Of a stretch of DNA of 64,000 bases, positions 12,413 to 24,049 are shown one piece after another. The notes under the pieces were generated by a model. That model was not told the origin of the DNA, did no database searches, and was given only the letters and a program-made list of their open reading frames with translations. Source of the stretch: Lutraria lutraria (Eukaryota; Mollusca; Bivalvia; Venerida; Mactridae); NCBI GenBank assembly GCA_964023205.1, contig OZ026846.1, positions 33,624,194 through 33,688,193 of the forward strand, given 5' to 3'. Every line of letters begins with the position of its first letter. Within the stretch, counting starts at the first letter, position 1. The translations under genes and the position numbers were made by a program.

Positions 12413-13615
12413 CACTGACTTTCATCATCAATAACATGCAGACATAGCAGCCACTGATGCATATTCTAGGCGCATTTAAAACAATGTATTTGTATTTACG
12501 CTGGGCCGAATTTCTTTAAGGCCCATTAGCATTTTGAATTTAGTATTAATACTAAACAATAGATAAAATGATTGTTACATATAAGAAATTTAGTTTATTT
12601 GCTCTAAAACAATATTTACATAATGCCTTTCTTTAGCCACACCTCGTAGAAATGCTGTCGGATGCTTTTTCTTACTTTTTGCAATATCATTGAAAAAATA
12701 CGGTGCTATATTTCTATATGTATTTCGTGGTTAAAAAAAGAAAATTTCGGAATGTTTTTACTGCAAATAAAAGTCATTTTTCACTGATAAGACATCTTTC
12801 TAAGTAAAATAAGACCTACTTTAATTTACATTCAAACAGCTAATGGGGCTTTAATGTCCATGTATTTAATAAACATCGGAATAAAATCATTGAACATACT
12901 TGGTTGGTGACCGGATAGAATTTGATACAGTATAATTATATTGTATATTCAATCCGACATTTATTCTAAATATGGGATTAAATACATCTGTCTTTAAGAA
13001 CCCGCTTATTTCGCGTCTTCCAAGAATCGAATTTCTAAAGTGGATCTTTTGTATTTTATGTAGTGTATATTTTTTTAAATCACTGTTTGAAAGTAAAATG
13101 CTGATCGCCATTATTGTCAACGGCCTGAGTTCAAAAACACCAATTCATGAATCTGTAAAAATGCAAAATTTAGTACAATCAATTCATGGTAGCGGAAATA
13201 TTAAACCGGCGCCGTTCTCTATGCTTATAGATCATAAGACATAAAATGAAATAAGGAGTCCCCAGCTGATGAACATGCGTGACAGGAAGTAACATTGCCA
13301 GGGTTACTTTTGTTTGTTGAAATTAATTGATAAACGACCACTTTTCAGTGAGTTTTTGTAGAATTAGACCTATGAAATAAATACATATGGGTATTTAGAG
13401 TTAAAATTAATCACTTACGTTAATCGTGTGTCCAGTGATCTAATATATAACAGCTCGTTAATTAATCTGTTTACACTTTGCGTTTTACGAAGTGGACGTC
13501 ACTAAGCAAACAAATCTACTTCCTTCTTTACTGCTGTGCAACTATTCGTCACGTGTTCGTACAAATACAAACCAAAAACTCCATGCTGCGAAAATTACTA
13601 CAAAATGGATGGGTT

Positions 13616-13985
13616 ACCTCCCTTGATTATTCAAGCTACATTTATACATGGTTCCAACATATTTACAATATTTACCTCCCTTGGCGGCCATCTTGGTTGG
13701 CAAATTCAACAAGCATTGATAGAAGACATTTATATTTTTGCTTTAATAATTCTAATTATAGGATATTCATATGTGACAACTACTTTTTCTATAACCTGAT
13801 GTGCTTAAGTTCTTAACAACTTCATAATTAAGTTATCTTTTATAAATGTCGTTTAATTACCTACTAGTATTTTCAGATATTTTTCTATTAAGCGCATAAG
13901 AAATGTGCCAACCAAGATGGCCACCAAGGGAGGCAAATATTGTAGATGTGGGAAATATGTATATTAAGGAAGTGTCCCCTACAAA
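13616..13985. mobile_element. Foldback element with ~80-base arms
   Basis: The left arm (13616-13711) contains TTTACCTCCCTTGGCGGCCA and the right arm (13906-13982) contains its reverse complement with a few mismatches; pairing extends about 75-80 bases around a ~195-base centre. The same structure is in the second block M copy at 54671-55027. Probably a MITE. Open frames of 87-112 codons across it are by-products. Confidence 0.6.
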
Positions 13986-14520
13986 AAAGAAACATGCTTT
14001 TAAAATGTTTTTCATGTAATCACCTGACATCAACAGAATAGAACAGGTTTTTTAAATCTTATGAAAATGATTTCGGCGTACATGTTTGATAAAAAAAACA
14101 TCCTCACACCATGTTTTAGAACCTAAAGTATATAAATTATTAGCTTTCTTAATAATGACTTAAATAATGAATGATGCGATTTAGGTTGACAATATGTTTG
14201 AGCGTACGGGTGTTGGAAAGCTCGTACGTGGAAGTTCAATCATTGGACGCTCATTAAATGTGCAAGGTATGCGCTTGCATGTGTCACGGAGCAATACGAA
14301 GATTGGCGGTAGTTACCGAAAGGTATTAGCCAATGAAATCGCCTTACTTTTTTCGATTTTCGGCACTTGACTGACCTTTTTATCATATACATCTATATAT
14401 ACTCAGTAGCTATTTTGTAAATCTGAAAAACTTAAAGTTTGTATTTAGGTTTCTAGTACTCTAATGTTTACATGATCCCAAAACGCTTTGATGATAACTA
14501 GAATGATTAGTAAAACTAAT

Positions 14521-15265
14521 ACACCAACCCAACGAGAAATACTCAAATAATATCAAAGTTAGACGTGTCTGTTGGAACTGTCAACCGTATAATTTCGAAA
14601 ATATTACAGGCAACTACGGGGAAATGTGGCTTTCATCAACTAAACATCAGGCAGATTATCAATCGCAGACCAGAGTCTTCGAAGCTGTATTTGAAATTAC
14701 GAAACAGTAATTAGAAAAACCTATGTAACGTCTGATGAGCTCATGTTCTATTTCGGTGGAAGCTACGGTAGGAGAAGTCTGCTACTTGCGAAAGGGGTAC
14801 GACAATAACATACGTTTAAGTTAATTTAGCTTGATGCGTTCACTGCTGGTTTCATGGCTAAGGCTGCTGTGTGCTATAATCGTAAAACGGTTATAATAAA
14901 TATTCCCACAGGCACCAAAATGAACTCTACATTTTATATTGAAAAGGTTTTAAAACTATTTCTGAAGACAGACGTTCCATGACATATCCCAGGAAACACA
15001 GCAAAGGATATGGTGTTCCATCTGAACTTGGCATCAAGTCACACAACAAAACAGATACGTGTTTACCTTACAGACAATAATGTTAAGTAATTTTTGTATA
15101 TAACCCATGTAGAATGGTGTTGGAGTCCCCTAATTAGGCACCAATGGACTTTGAGGTCTGTGTATCTTTAAAAGACTTTAAAAGAAACGGAACATCAACG
15201 CATTATTAGGATTTAAACGCATGCTTCAGAACGAGTGGAAGAAATCAAATAAGTAAAGTAATCTA
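14521..15265 (+). pseudogene. Mariner-family transposase relic
   Basis: Recognisable transposase pieces appear in order. About 14550-14710 encodes a helix-turn-helix region with DVSVGTVNRIISKILQ. About 14900-15060 encodes a piece ending MVFHLNLASSHTTKQIRVYL, which aligns with the mariner catalytic segment normally written HQDxAPSHT. About 15135-15200 encodes APMDFEV-like sequence. Stops and frameshifts separate the pieces, and the catalytic Asp of the HQD motif reads Asn. The right end meets the SORD-like pseudogene homology at about 15250, so the insertion or a linked deletion probably removed that gene's last exons. Confidence 0.75.
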
Positions 15266-15954
15266 TGAGTTTAACAATACTAACGATATGTCTAGAAAGA
15301 TGTAAAAGGTAAAGGTTCGTTTTTTATAGTGTCACCCCTATTGAAAGTGTCAGCCATGCTGGCTTATGAGACATCTATCTTATGTGCGCACATTACCTCT
15401 CGAATCCCTTCTCCAATGTATGTATCGGTATCATTAGATATTGGTAACTTCAAGATGATCCATATGCATTAATTTCCTACTGTATACACAATATTGCGGA
15501 GAAAAGTATAAGTTTTGTAAGCGACCGTTTTTTTTCATATTTTGTATAATTTAAGTATAAATAAGACATATGTACATATATTCCTGATTGTACACAGGAA
15601 GGTGCAGCAGAACATTCTAGTGAGATATTTGGCTTTCCACCCATGGCTTGTTCTATAATAGACGCAAGCTCCCGTGGATCATCCGTCTTAACCTCAATTG
15701 TAACATCAGCACCAAGTTCTTTTGCTATCTGAAGGCGATTTTGTTTCAAATCTACAATAATTAAATAACTAATAATATTAACTGATCGTGTAATTATACA
15801 TATTATTGTCTATTTGCAAACATGTAAAACAATAGCTCTATTATTTTTAAATTCCATTTCTTTGAATTGATTTGTGACAAGTTTGCTATACGAACAATTT
15901 ATACTCATACATATGTGATATAAATTTTTCTAGTAACATAAAAATTGTTTCCAG

Positions 15955-16800
15955 CAACTGAGTAAATAAAAATCGCCCATCAAATGGTGACATAATTAAG
16001 ACACACAATCTTCCTCCAGTGTTAATACTGAAAATTAATTCGCGCCGTGCGAGTGACGGCTACGTAAAGCTGAACTATAGTCAGCTTCCAAAAATGAAGA
16101 ACCGTATAATTTTGATACAACTAGGGTTAATAAGCCAATTATTCCTGTAATATAAGAAATTACATTTAAGAATTGTATTTGTGAGTTGAAAAATGTTATT
16201 TGAACGGAAACTATTTTGTTTGTCGTAATGCTACCTACTCACCAAATAGGTCCTACCCAACGTTTTTGACCTCTCAGGACTTTGTTTTATTCTGACATGT
16301 ATTTTGCGTTAAATATTAAACAAAAATTTAAAAAATAAACTAAAATAATTCCTACCTAACCACTGAAATTTTCTGGGTAGTGTTACCGCAATCAAATGGT
16401 GACATAAATAAGACATGGGGTCTTCCTAAATCGTTAATACAGGAAACGTTGCCAAACACAGGTTGTTGGTGAATGAAAGAAATGAAGAAACTAACTCACC
16501 TGTTATACAAACTTGCGCAGCACCGTATAATTTGGATACGACTAGAGTTGATAAGCCAATCGTTCCTGCAAGATAAGAAATTACATTTAAAAATTTTATT
16601 TGTGAGTTGTAGAATTGTTTATGAACGGAAAATAATTTGTTTGCTGTAATATTACCTTCTCACGAAAAAAGCCTCTACCCAACTTGTTGGACCTCAGGAT
16701 TTTTTTTTATTTTGACATATATTTTGTGTTCAATATAACATGAATAAATAAAAAAATTCTTACCTACCTATTGAAAATTGTCTGGGTAGGGTTATCGCAA
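15955..16800 (-). repeat. Internal tandem duplication including exon 6 of the SORD-like pseudogene
   Basis: About 15965-16380 and 16390-16800 are diverged direct repeats, both beginning with a form of AATGGTGACATAA. The right-hand one contains the exon at 16500-16565. The left-hand one contains a second, degraded version at about 16090-16155, with ATTCCTGTAA still giving an acceptor-like CAG. The intact paralogue has only one such exon. Confidence 0.7.
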
Positions 16801-17174
16801 ACAAAGATTTTTACGGATGATATAAGGTACCTTACCTGCCCCGCATATTAGAACTCGACTTCCGAATGTAACACCAGCACGTTTCGCAGCATGTATAGCA
16901 ACACACATTGGCTCAATAAGAGCTCCTTCTGCCATGGACATATGGTAATCTAAAGAATACAGTCATACACTGGCAGTTATACATGTCGTATTATTGCATA
17001 TTTTGCCTATTTATAAAAGGAGTTTGCAAAAGCTATTTGAATAAAATTGAAATTTGATTGTGCATACGAAAAGAAGCAAATAAATGTACATCATTCTCAA
17101 TTCACATCTAACAACCAATGATATCAGAGAAAATATCATCAAGATAAAATAATGATGTCATAAAAAATTCCAAT

Positions 17175-18040
17175 CAACATAACTTATATACATGTACATG
17201 TATAACCTTATCAAACAAATTAAACACAAACAGTAGAAACAAACAACCACTGGTAGGTCGAATCCCACATGTGAGGGAACTGTCAAGATACCTAACGGGA
17301 GGACAGTGATTCCACATAGGTGTAAATCTGAGATATTCATACATCGTCAAAACAGGAAAAGTCGCGAAATGACCATCCCTGTTTGTGTGACTTCAAACGC
17401 CAGAGATAACAAGGTGTGTTTTTTACACACAATGCCCCCTCCGGGTGACCTTGACCTTTGACCTAATGACCTTAGAATGCACAGGACCTTAGAATGCACA
17501 GGTCCTGTAGAAGTTGTCATGAGGAACCAAGTCTGGTGACTGTAGGTGGAAGTGTTTTGACTTTATAGTTTGAGGTTAAGTTTTGATACAGACAGACAGG
17601 CCAAAAACAATATACGCCCGATTTATGGATACGGGGACATAAAAATAAAACAAAACAGAATGACAGAACCATTTTTAGCAACATTAAAAAATTATATTTA
17701 TTGTCATACAAAACAAATATTTTACAGTCTGCAGTCAATTTCATGTCAGAAAGTATTTTTACGAATTAGCTAAAATAGAATAAATTGATAAAATAATTCG
17801 CCCCCAGGTTACATACAGTATTTTCATTTATTTTCATTAGGCTCAATGTTCGTGTTTTTTTTACTAAAATGGCTTTTTCGTTGGGGCATAAACTTGTTGA
17901 TTTTGATTTTGAAAAAAAAGCCTTATCTCTGCATTTAAATTCGTGGGGATTTGATTTCATGGATGATCCGACCCACGAAATGACTGACCAATCTTATTTT
18001 GTGCAAATTAAATCCCCAACGAAAATTAATAATTTCACAG
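17175..18040. other. Intron sequence with AGGTCA-rich repeat
   Basis: Lies between exons 5 and 4 of the pseudogene and includes material absent from the paralogue. Around 17445-17475, GACCTTGACCTTTGACCT followed by AATGACCTT gives four AGGTCA-type half-sites in direct orientation on the minus strand. This resembles the dispersed repeat at 2780-3235. A 76-codon plus-strand open frame over 17869-18099 has no recognisable domain. Confidence 0.45.
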
Positions 18041-18488
18041 TACTTGAAGCACAGATCAGCCTGATGAACGTGATAGTCAAGCCGACTATTTCCTTTTAAG
18101 GACAAATATTGTATCGTCCAGTCTTGCATTGTGTACATGTTTTACACGAATAAAAAGGCGCCATAGTGACACGATCTCCTGTTAGGTGAAAAAATATCAA
18201 ATGTTTTATCTTGTACATGTCTATAGATATATTGTAATGTCACAGATTAGCGTGATATTCATGACTATTTTATTTACTATTGTTGTCACGATTCCCAGTT
18301 CGTATCACCCTAATTACCACGTTTCCAGCGTTCGACATGATTTGTGAATCAGTGATACGATTCCGTGCCAAATCTAGTTTTTTTAATTGAAAAAGAAACG
18401 GCAATATTATATCTAGACTTGCTAATTCATGAAGACAAAAGAAATGCCTCCTAACTTTTCCCCAAGTTAATATGATACTAGTATACTA

Positions 18489-18665
18489 CAGTACAACCTC
18501 ACCAGAGCGGCCCTCTGTAGAGCATCAACCTCTCTATAACAACAGCTTCAAAATGTCCCTAAGCTGATATTTGCTATAAATTTTAACCTCTTTAGAGCAA
18601 CAACCTCTAAAAAACGGCCAGTTTTTGCAGCCCCACAGGGTGTTGCTCTACAGAGGTTGTACAGT
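18489..18665. mobile_element. Small terminal-inverted-repeat element (~177 bp)
   Basis: The left end CAGTACAACCTC and the right end GAGGTTGTACAG are inverted repeats bordered by TA-rich DNA, and internal copies of CAACCTCT occur near 18530 and 18600. The ends resemble pogo/Tigger-type termini, as in the larger elements at 28515 and 31712. It lies in the intron between exons 3 and 4 of the SORD-like pseudogene, close to where the paralogue has its LINE insertion. Confidence 0.5.
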
Positions 18666-20316
18666 ACTATTAACGTTTCTTTTTCTTTTTTTTCAAAATA
18701 ATTCAAGCAGTTTCGCTTCAATGGTTGAAACAAACCTTCTCATAATGTGTATTACGCTTCTTTCCAATAGTATTTCTGTTAAAATTATACAGGCGGAAAG
18801 TTCTTTTATAAATATTTCCAACATTCATCAGAATCTCGTATAATGTAAAGAAGGTATTACCAACACAAACATTCGTGACACCTTTACCAAGTTTGCTGAT
18901 CACACCCGAAGTCTCGTGTCCAAGAATTAATGGTTCATTAACTGGATACATTGGACTGAGAGAGCCATACCTCCATAATTGGATATCGGACCTACATATT
19001 CCAACATGGCTCAAGCGAACTTGTACTTCTGTCAACAAAACATAATTATTTCAATTACAAATTCATAAATCTCCCCAATTTATTAATCACATATAAGTGT
19101 AAATGACTTAGTTGAATGTAATGCTCACTGAAAATGATAATAAACTGACAATTGAAATAACTTCTGTTTTGAAAAAAAGAAACAAAACAGCTGCATTTTA
19201 GAGCAACACCAATTCTCTAAGCCCTCTGGTTGTCTTCAAGATGAAGACTAATGAAAATAGATTAGTAATTAACTTACCCCCCTTCCCTGGCTCTGGTTCT
19301 TCGGTGTTTTCCTACAAAAATAAATATTGATATCTTTTTCATTATTTTTTTTTTGTTTCTGGTTACTCGACCTATCCTCGCGACCCTATAAACATTCTTA
19401 TAAGGCCCAAGGAACGCTGCATCCATTTTCCACTTTTTTACACAGTCAGAGGTAACGGATCTGTGATAAGAAGCTCATAATATATATACCAGTTGAATGG
19501 GCCGAATATTGTGACAATTTTTCATTTAAGGTAACTATGGTTTAAGTAGGGGCATTTTATGTAGAATTTATTACAATTTTACCATCACAGGTCCGTTACT
19601 TCTGCCTGTGCTTTTTTACCTCTCCACACGCCTTCAACAACAAAAAATCCCTTACCTACCTACCATATAATATTATGTTTTAAACAGTATATAACTGGAA
19701 AAGATACTCCTTAATTTGAAGATCTGCCTTTAATTAAAGAAAATTATTCCGTACAACCTTGAAGCAATTTACATTAGTCCTAGATTAAAGTGAAGGTGAT
19801 TTTAACGAGCAATAAAAACTGACTTACCAGGCGTAGATCATTCGCTTTATGAAGAACTAGAGATAAGTTTTCATCTGCCATGTTCAATCGGTGGACGAAA
19901 GTACAGATAACAATATAAATGCGGTATATCTTTCCAACTAGCTTAACAATCCGGTTGATTTTAAACGTAACAATTCCAACATCAACACAGTAATAAAATA
20001 AACTGTTCCAGTGAATATATAATTGTATTCGTGCTTATACTAGCTATTTAAAGCGCAGCTCATGCACAATTCAGGTAAGTGGTGGTATCCACATACGTGC
20101 ACACACGCACGCAAAATACAGCGTTCATAGACAACAGTGCAATGGTATGAACAGTAACACTCTGGAGCCAGGGTCAGATTGTTGCATGTCCATAAATTGC
20201 AACAAAATTCAAGTCCACCGTTCAGTTTCCAAAAACGGATGTGGAATCTATATAAAGTAATCAACTACTACGATGAATGTCTATCAATGTATTAACATTC
20301 ATTTATGAATAACTTC

Positions 20317-20426
20317 CTTTCCAACAATATGTGCCGTATATCCGAGTTTTTTAAGGTCTTGAGGTAACGTTGTAAAATTAGAAGGCATAAAACCAGACCA
20401 GGGATAAGTGGATGAATAACTTGATG
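20317..20426 (-). pseudogene. Orphan arylsulfatase exon fragment
   Basis: On the minus strand, TTACAG at 20427-20432 (an acceptor) is followed by one open frame ending GFMPSNFTTLPQDLKKLGY then TAHIVGK. Animal arylsulfatases (ARSB/ARSI/ARSJ group) have LLP-x2-LK-x-xGY-x-TH-x-VGKWHLG at this place, usually at an exon end. The expected WHLG and a GT donor do not follow; the frame runs into GAAGTT. No neighbouring arylsulfatase exon, including the CxPSR catalytic motif, was found in the window. This looks like a stray exon copy that lost its donor; a divergent gene with distant exons is less likely. Confidence 0.7.
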
Positions 20427-20714
20427 CTGTAATAAACAATGATACATGCTTATTTATTTATATAGTCTGCCCTGTAACAATTATTATATTCTACTTACAG
20501 TTTTTGGAGGTTAAAATTAAAGTAGGTCTTATTTTAAGGTAACTTGTCAGAACATCATTGCTGACCTTGACCAAAACAATTCACATGAAAATATCATAAA
20601 AGCATTTAGTCATGGAAATAAATTGTTTTTACAGTAGAACATGGCAATTGTAATTTCAATAAAAAATTATAATTGACAACATTACAGCCTGTAATAAGAT
20701 AGTACAAGAGAAAT

Positions 20715-21238
20715 TTAAAGGGGCATGCCCAGGAACTGCTATGTCTTTTTTTCGTACACCAAAAATGCGTTTGTCACTTGTAAAACCAATTATTACCGAA
20801 AAGTCAAAGAAGAATGTCCGTTCAAAAATGACCCTATAACGCGCGAGTCGGTATTTGTATGTCGGTTTGAATAAAAGGCTGTAAGCCTTTTATTGACGAC
20901 AACGATATTTCCGATACGCCTGAGAGTTTAACTTAGCATGTGCGCTGCCTTTCAAGTGAACATAACATGAGCAATACTTACCATTTTAGTTTGTTGACAT
21001 TTTTTCAGCGATGTTTTCGGTTTTGACAGATCCCGAAAGGGTTGAGTTGTGAAAATGGCGAATAATTTCTGAGGCCAAAATCGGCAGGTTGGGTAAATCT
21101 TGAAATGTGTATTTTGAGTAAACTAGCGGGATATTTTGTAAATATTTTACAGGGCTCTCATTAATTGATTTAGGCATTAAAATGATACCAATTTGATTGC
21201 TTTTAGAGACGCTTCAGTTCCAGGGCATGCCCCTTTAA
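20715..21238 (-). mobile_element. 516-bp TTAA-flanked element, copy 1
   Basis: Flanked by TTAA at 20715-20718 and 21235-21238. The element (20719-21234) has terminal inverted repeats AGGGGCATGCCC-GGAACT and a matching right end. On the minus strand it encodes MPKSINESPVKYLQNIPL.. (63 codons, 21177 to 20986, ending ENIAEKMSTN), 58 of 63 residues identical to the copy at 45265-45780, which also measures 516 bases. TTAA duplication fits piggyBac-type integration. No transposase is present, so it would be non-autonomous. Confidence 0.8.
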
Positions 21239-21980
21239 TACCCTACTCCATCATAATTTCCGTGCTAAAATTCTGCAAATATTAATATAAATGTTATAAA
21301 GTATATTCCAAATATATTGTAGTATCAATGTTATATAAAAGTGCTCCACATATAATCATGTACATACAGACGCTCAAACAAGTGCTCCTACAGTCATTAT
21401 AATAGCATGTGCATAATTCCGACGCCATTTTGTAATTTTTCTACCCAAAAATTAGATTCAGATGTGATAATCTAAAGAAGATACTTTTGTCAAATTACAC
21501 CGATCGTTCATATTTTTTTTTTATGCAGAACTGTTTATGAAATACCTTAATGTACGTCATATCTGGATAGTTTAGATAAGACCAACTCCTTTCATCAATA
21601 TTTTGCATAAAACATCCTTACACATTTGTGTTTATCGTTTTGATTCCCGTTGCGTGATGATGGTGGCTAGCAAAGACCGGGTATAAATTAAAACGCCAGC
21701 AAAATATTTTCGGAAAGATCGTAATTTTCTCTTGGTAAATGTTAATTTTTCAGCATTTACACGTTTTTGGATAAAAAATATAGTATGCTCATGTTATAAA
21801 AATTGTAATTTAAAGTGAACTTCTAAGGAACTTATTTTCCTTACAGTAATCCTTGGATTAGATTTTTTCTGCCGGAAATTTAATATACTGGTACCGGTAA
21901 TCAAGCTGTACCGTATCCATAAAGTCGAAGAACAGCAATGGCTGCCAAACGTTGTTAGTCCAGCATGGATGTAAATTGAA

Positions 21981-23503
21981 AGTGGTAATTACTCAGAAAT
22001 TAATGTGAAAGGTGTATGGGGAAGTATGGTCGCAGGAGGTGGGTGTTATTATTTGAATGAACTGGTAGGTACTATGGGAATACCAGGAATGAAACCATGT
22101 AATTATGCTAAAACAGAGGAGCAGATTGGTGAGCGGTGGAGGCAAGTACCGCAGGATGATATGAGAGATGCTGGAAGGGAAGACACGGAACATGCTATAC
22201 AGGTGATTTAAGTAAAACATGAATCTTTTATACCTTTCATGAGATCTCAGTGCTTTATAACATTTTTTTTTCAGTATTATATTTACCATTACTATACAAA
22301 TTATGATTTTTGTATAACAAGAGCAGTTTACAAGCATTTACAAGCCATTCTATACAATTATTTAACATATTTGAAACTTCCCCTAAAATTCTATTTACAA
22401 TTTTTATTTTCCCCATGGTGAAAAAGCTGTTATTACAAAAAAAATCTTAGAAAAATTGCCTGCTACTTTCCTTTTTTTTCAAGTAATGATATTTTTCATA
22501 TGTATAAAACATATTTATATCATGCTTGTTTTTACTGTATTATAGGTTGGAAGCTTCCATGAAGGCATAATAGCTATATCAGTAGTTTGTGATGGAGGAT
22601 GGTGCAAAAGGTCCCACAAGCATACTTACAATGCTATGGCTGGAGTGGGTGTAAGCTTTGGATAACATTCGAAAAGGCTACTTCATATTGGCATTAGAAA
22701 TAAGTTCTGCTACATCTGTAGTGGTACACAATCAAGGAATGAATCACCAAGGGCTCACAAAAAATTAATGTTTCAAAAATTGGAATGAATTAGCGCAATC
22801 TATGGAAAGTGACATTGTCCTTGAGGGTTTTTTGAACTGTGAAAAGGATCATGGAGTTCGATATATGAAAGTGATAGCAGATGGTGATAATTCTATTTAT
22901 TCCAGTATAGTCAAAATATTGCACAATGGGGACCGTCTGTTAAGAAAACTGAATGTGCTAACCATGCCTGCAAATGTTTAAGAAGCCATTTAGAACATTT
23001 GGTTGTTGACAAACCTTATTATAAAGGAAAAGGTGTCCTTACAATGCAAAATAGGAAAGACACTGTGCAAGGTGTTAGATGTGCAATCAGGATGAGAAGT
23101 AAGGTGAAAGACTTGAACGCAGCCAAAAGAAAGCTTACAGCAGATATAAAGAATAGTACCAGACATGTCCTCGGCCTTCATAATCATGGGTGACATTTTG
23201 ACGAATTAAAAGTTGTTGCCAGGGGGTTTCATTATTGTTAACATACACCAACATTTGTATAGATGTAGCAGATCAAGACGCACAGTCAGTGTAAAATTTG
23301 TTGGAAGAAGAATCCTTCATAACTGGGAAGATAAGTCAGGAAAGGAACAGTGGTGTTGTTCTTGGTGTTTCAAAAGGCAAAGATGGTTCTGAAAGTGCTA
23401 TATATCAGGTTCAATATAGAGATGACATCGATATGTATGATGTACGTAGATAACTTGCATAAAGATTACGAGGAAGGAAACTTGCGCTTTGACGATTTGT
23501 GAG
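21981..23503 (+). pseudogene. Mutator-like transposase pseudogene with one intron
   Basis: The frame from about 21981 reads SGNYSEINVKGVWGSMVAGG and on through LNELVGTMGIPGMKP, the start of a Mutator-like transposase domain that I recall from cnidarian and molluscan proteins. A GT..AG intron (22203-22545) is removed in phase 0, and the frame continues VGSFHEGIIAISVVCDGGWC with KRSHKHTYNA. Further pieces are ESDIVLEGF, HGVRYMKVIADGDNSIY, and CANHACKCLRSHLEHLV followed by VRCAIRMRS (about 22945-23110). A C-terminal piece (about 23300-23503, GVVLGVSKGKDGSESAIYQV) looks Tudor/agenet-like. Single-base frameshifts and stops break it in several places, for example after GVSFG and after HNHG. The 5' end is missing. 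It sits between the two SORD-like genes. Confidence 0.75.
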
Positions 23504-23967
23504 GTATGTTATAATTTAGATGTTTTATTTCAAAGTGACAAGCATTGTTTGAAATAAAACACAGACATGCGATATTGTTCAGTAAGTAAAATTGTAAAAT
23601 TCTTATTTTACGGCTGGGCCGTTAATTATTCCACGATACCAGTAACTAATTTACGAATTTATACCGTTACTAATGGGCAAGTCTAAAACACGAAGATAGA
23701 TAATATAATAATTACCTAAAATATGGACCTAATTATCATTATACTTGGCCAATTTAAGTAAAGTTTGCTCTATGATATGGACAGGGTCATTTCATTAACA
23801 TCAGGGGCATAATTTTTTGGCCTGTCTATCTGTTTGTATTTTTGTTTCTACCAAACTTTAACCTTGCATTTAAAATCAAAACTCGTCCATATACATTCAT
23901 TATGTTGATGTCACTTGTCAACACCCACAGGACCTGTGTATTTTCAAGTTTTAGTTTTAATCTTTTT

Positions 23968-23991
23968 GGCTTGGAGCTACGGCTCCAAGCC
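23968..23991. repeat. Perfect short hairpin
   Basis: GGCTTGGAGC, a four-base TACG loop and the exact complement GCTCCAAGCC. No T-run follows that would suggest a terminator, and the kingdom makes that unlikely. It may be one end of a foldback element. Confidence 0.5.
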
Positions 23992-24049
23992 TATGTATTG
24001 TTTTCGGTTACGTTTGTTCCCTAGATGCTGGTAGATGCAATGCGAAAGC

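Larger units (their letters stand above)
11037..14115 (+). repeat. Repeat block M, copy 1
   Basis: About 3 kb matching 52336-55170 in the same orientation, with many small differences; a third partial copy begins at 63698 and a more diverged one lies near 42665-43300. It contains a tRNA-like segment (12340-12412) and a hairpin (13616-13985). Its first 85 bases include AAACTGGTTCCCGTT and the reverse complement AACGGGAACCAGTTTAC, a local inverted repeat. No protein-coding gene was seen in it. Confidence 0.8.
15576..19881 (-). pseudogene. Sorbitol dehydrogenase-like pseudogene (decayed paralogue)
   Basis: Exons read by homology to the gene at 25691-37143 are 19828-19881, 19278-19311, 18861-19028, 18044-18178, 16836-16949, 16500-16565 and 15576-15751. 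Exon 1 starts MADENLSLVLHKANDLRL; exon 3 keeps the GHE zinc motif. The damage is clear. Exon 4 has an in-frame TAA after ..YNICP and lacks 25 bases relative to the paralogue, exon 5 lacks 5 bases just after its acceptor, and the last two exons are not found downstream, where homology stops at about 15250 against a mariner relic. The first zinc motif reads GICRSD instead of GICGSD. Introns still align with the paralogue, so this arose by DNA duplication and not retroposition. Residual expression cannot be excluded. Confidence 0.88.

Noticed and set aside
13478..13816. 112- and 87-codon proteins
   Set aside because: They run through the arm of a foldback element, overlap in two frames and have no domain.
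17869..18099. A 76-codon protein on the plus strand
   Set aside because: It overlaps the antisense of pseudogene exon 4 and has no recognisable domain.
23968..23991. Rho-independent terminator
   Set aside because: The stem is perfect but no U-run follows, and the DNA is eukaryotic.
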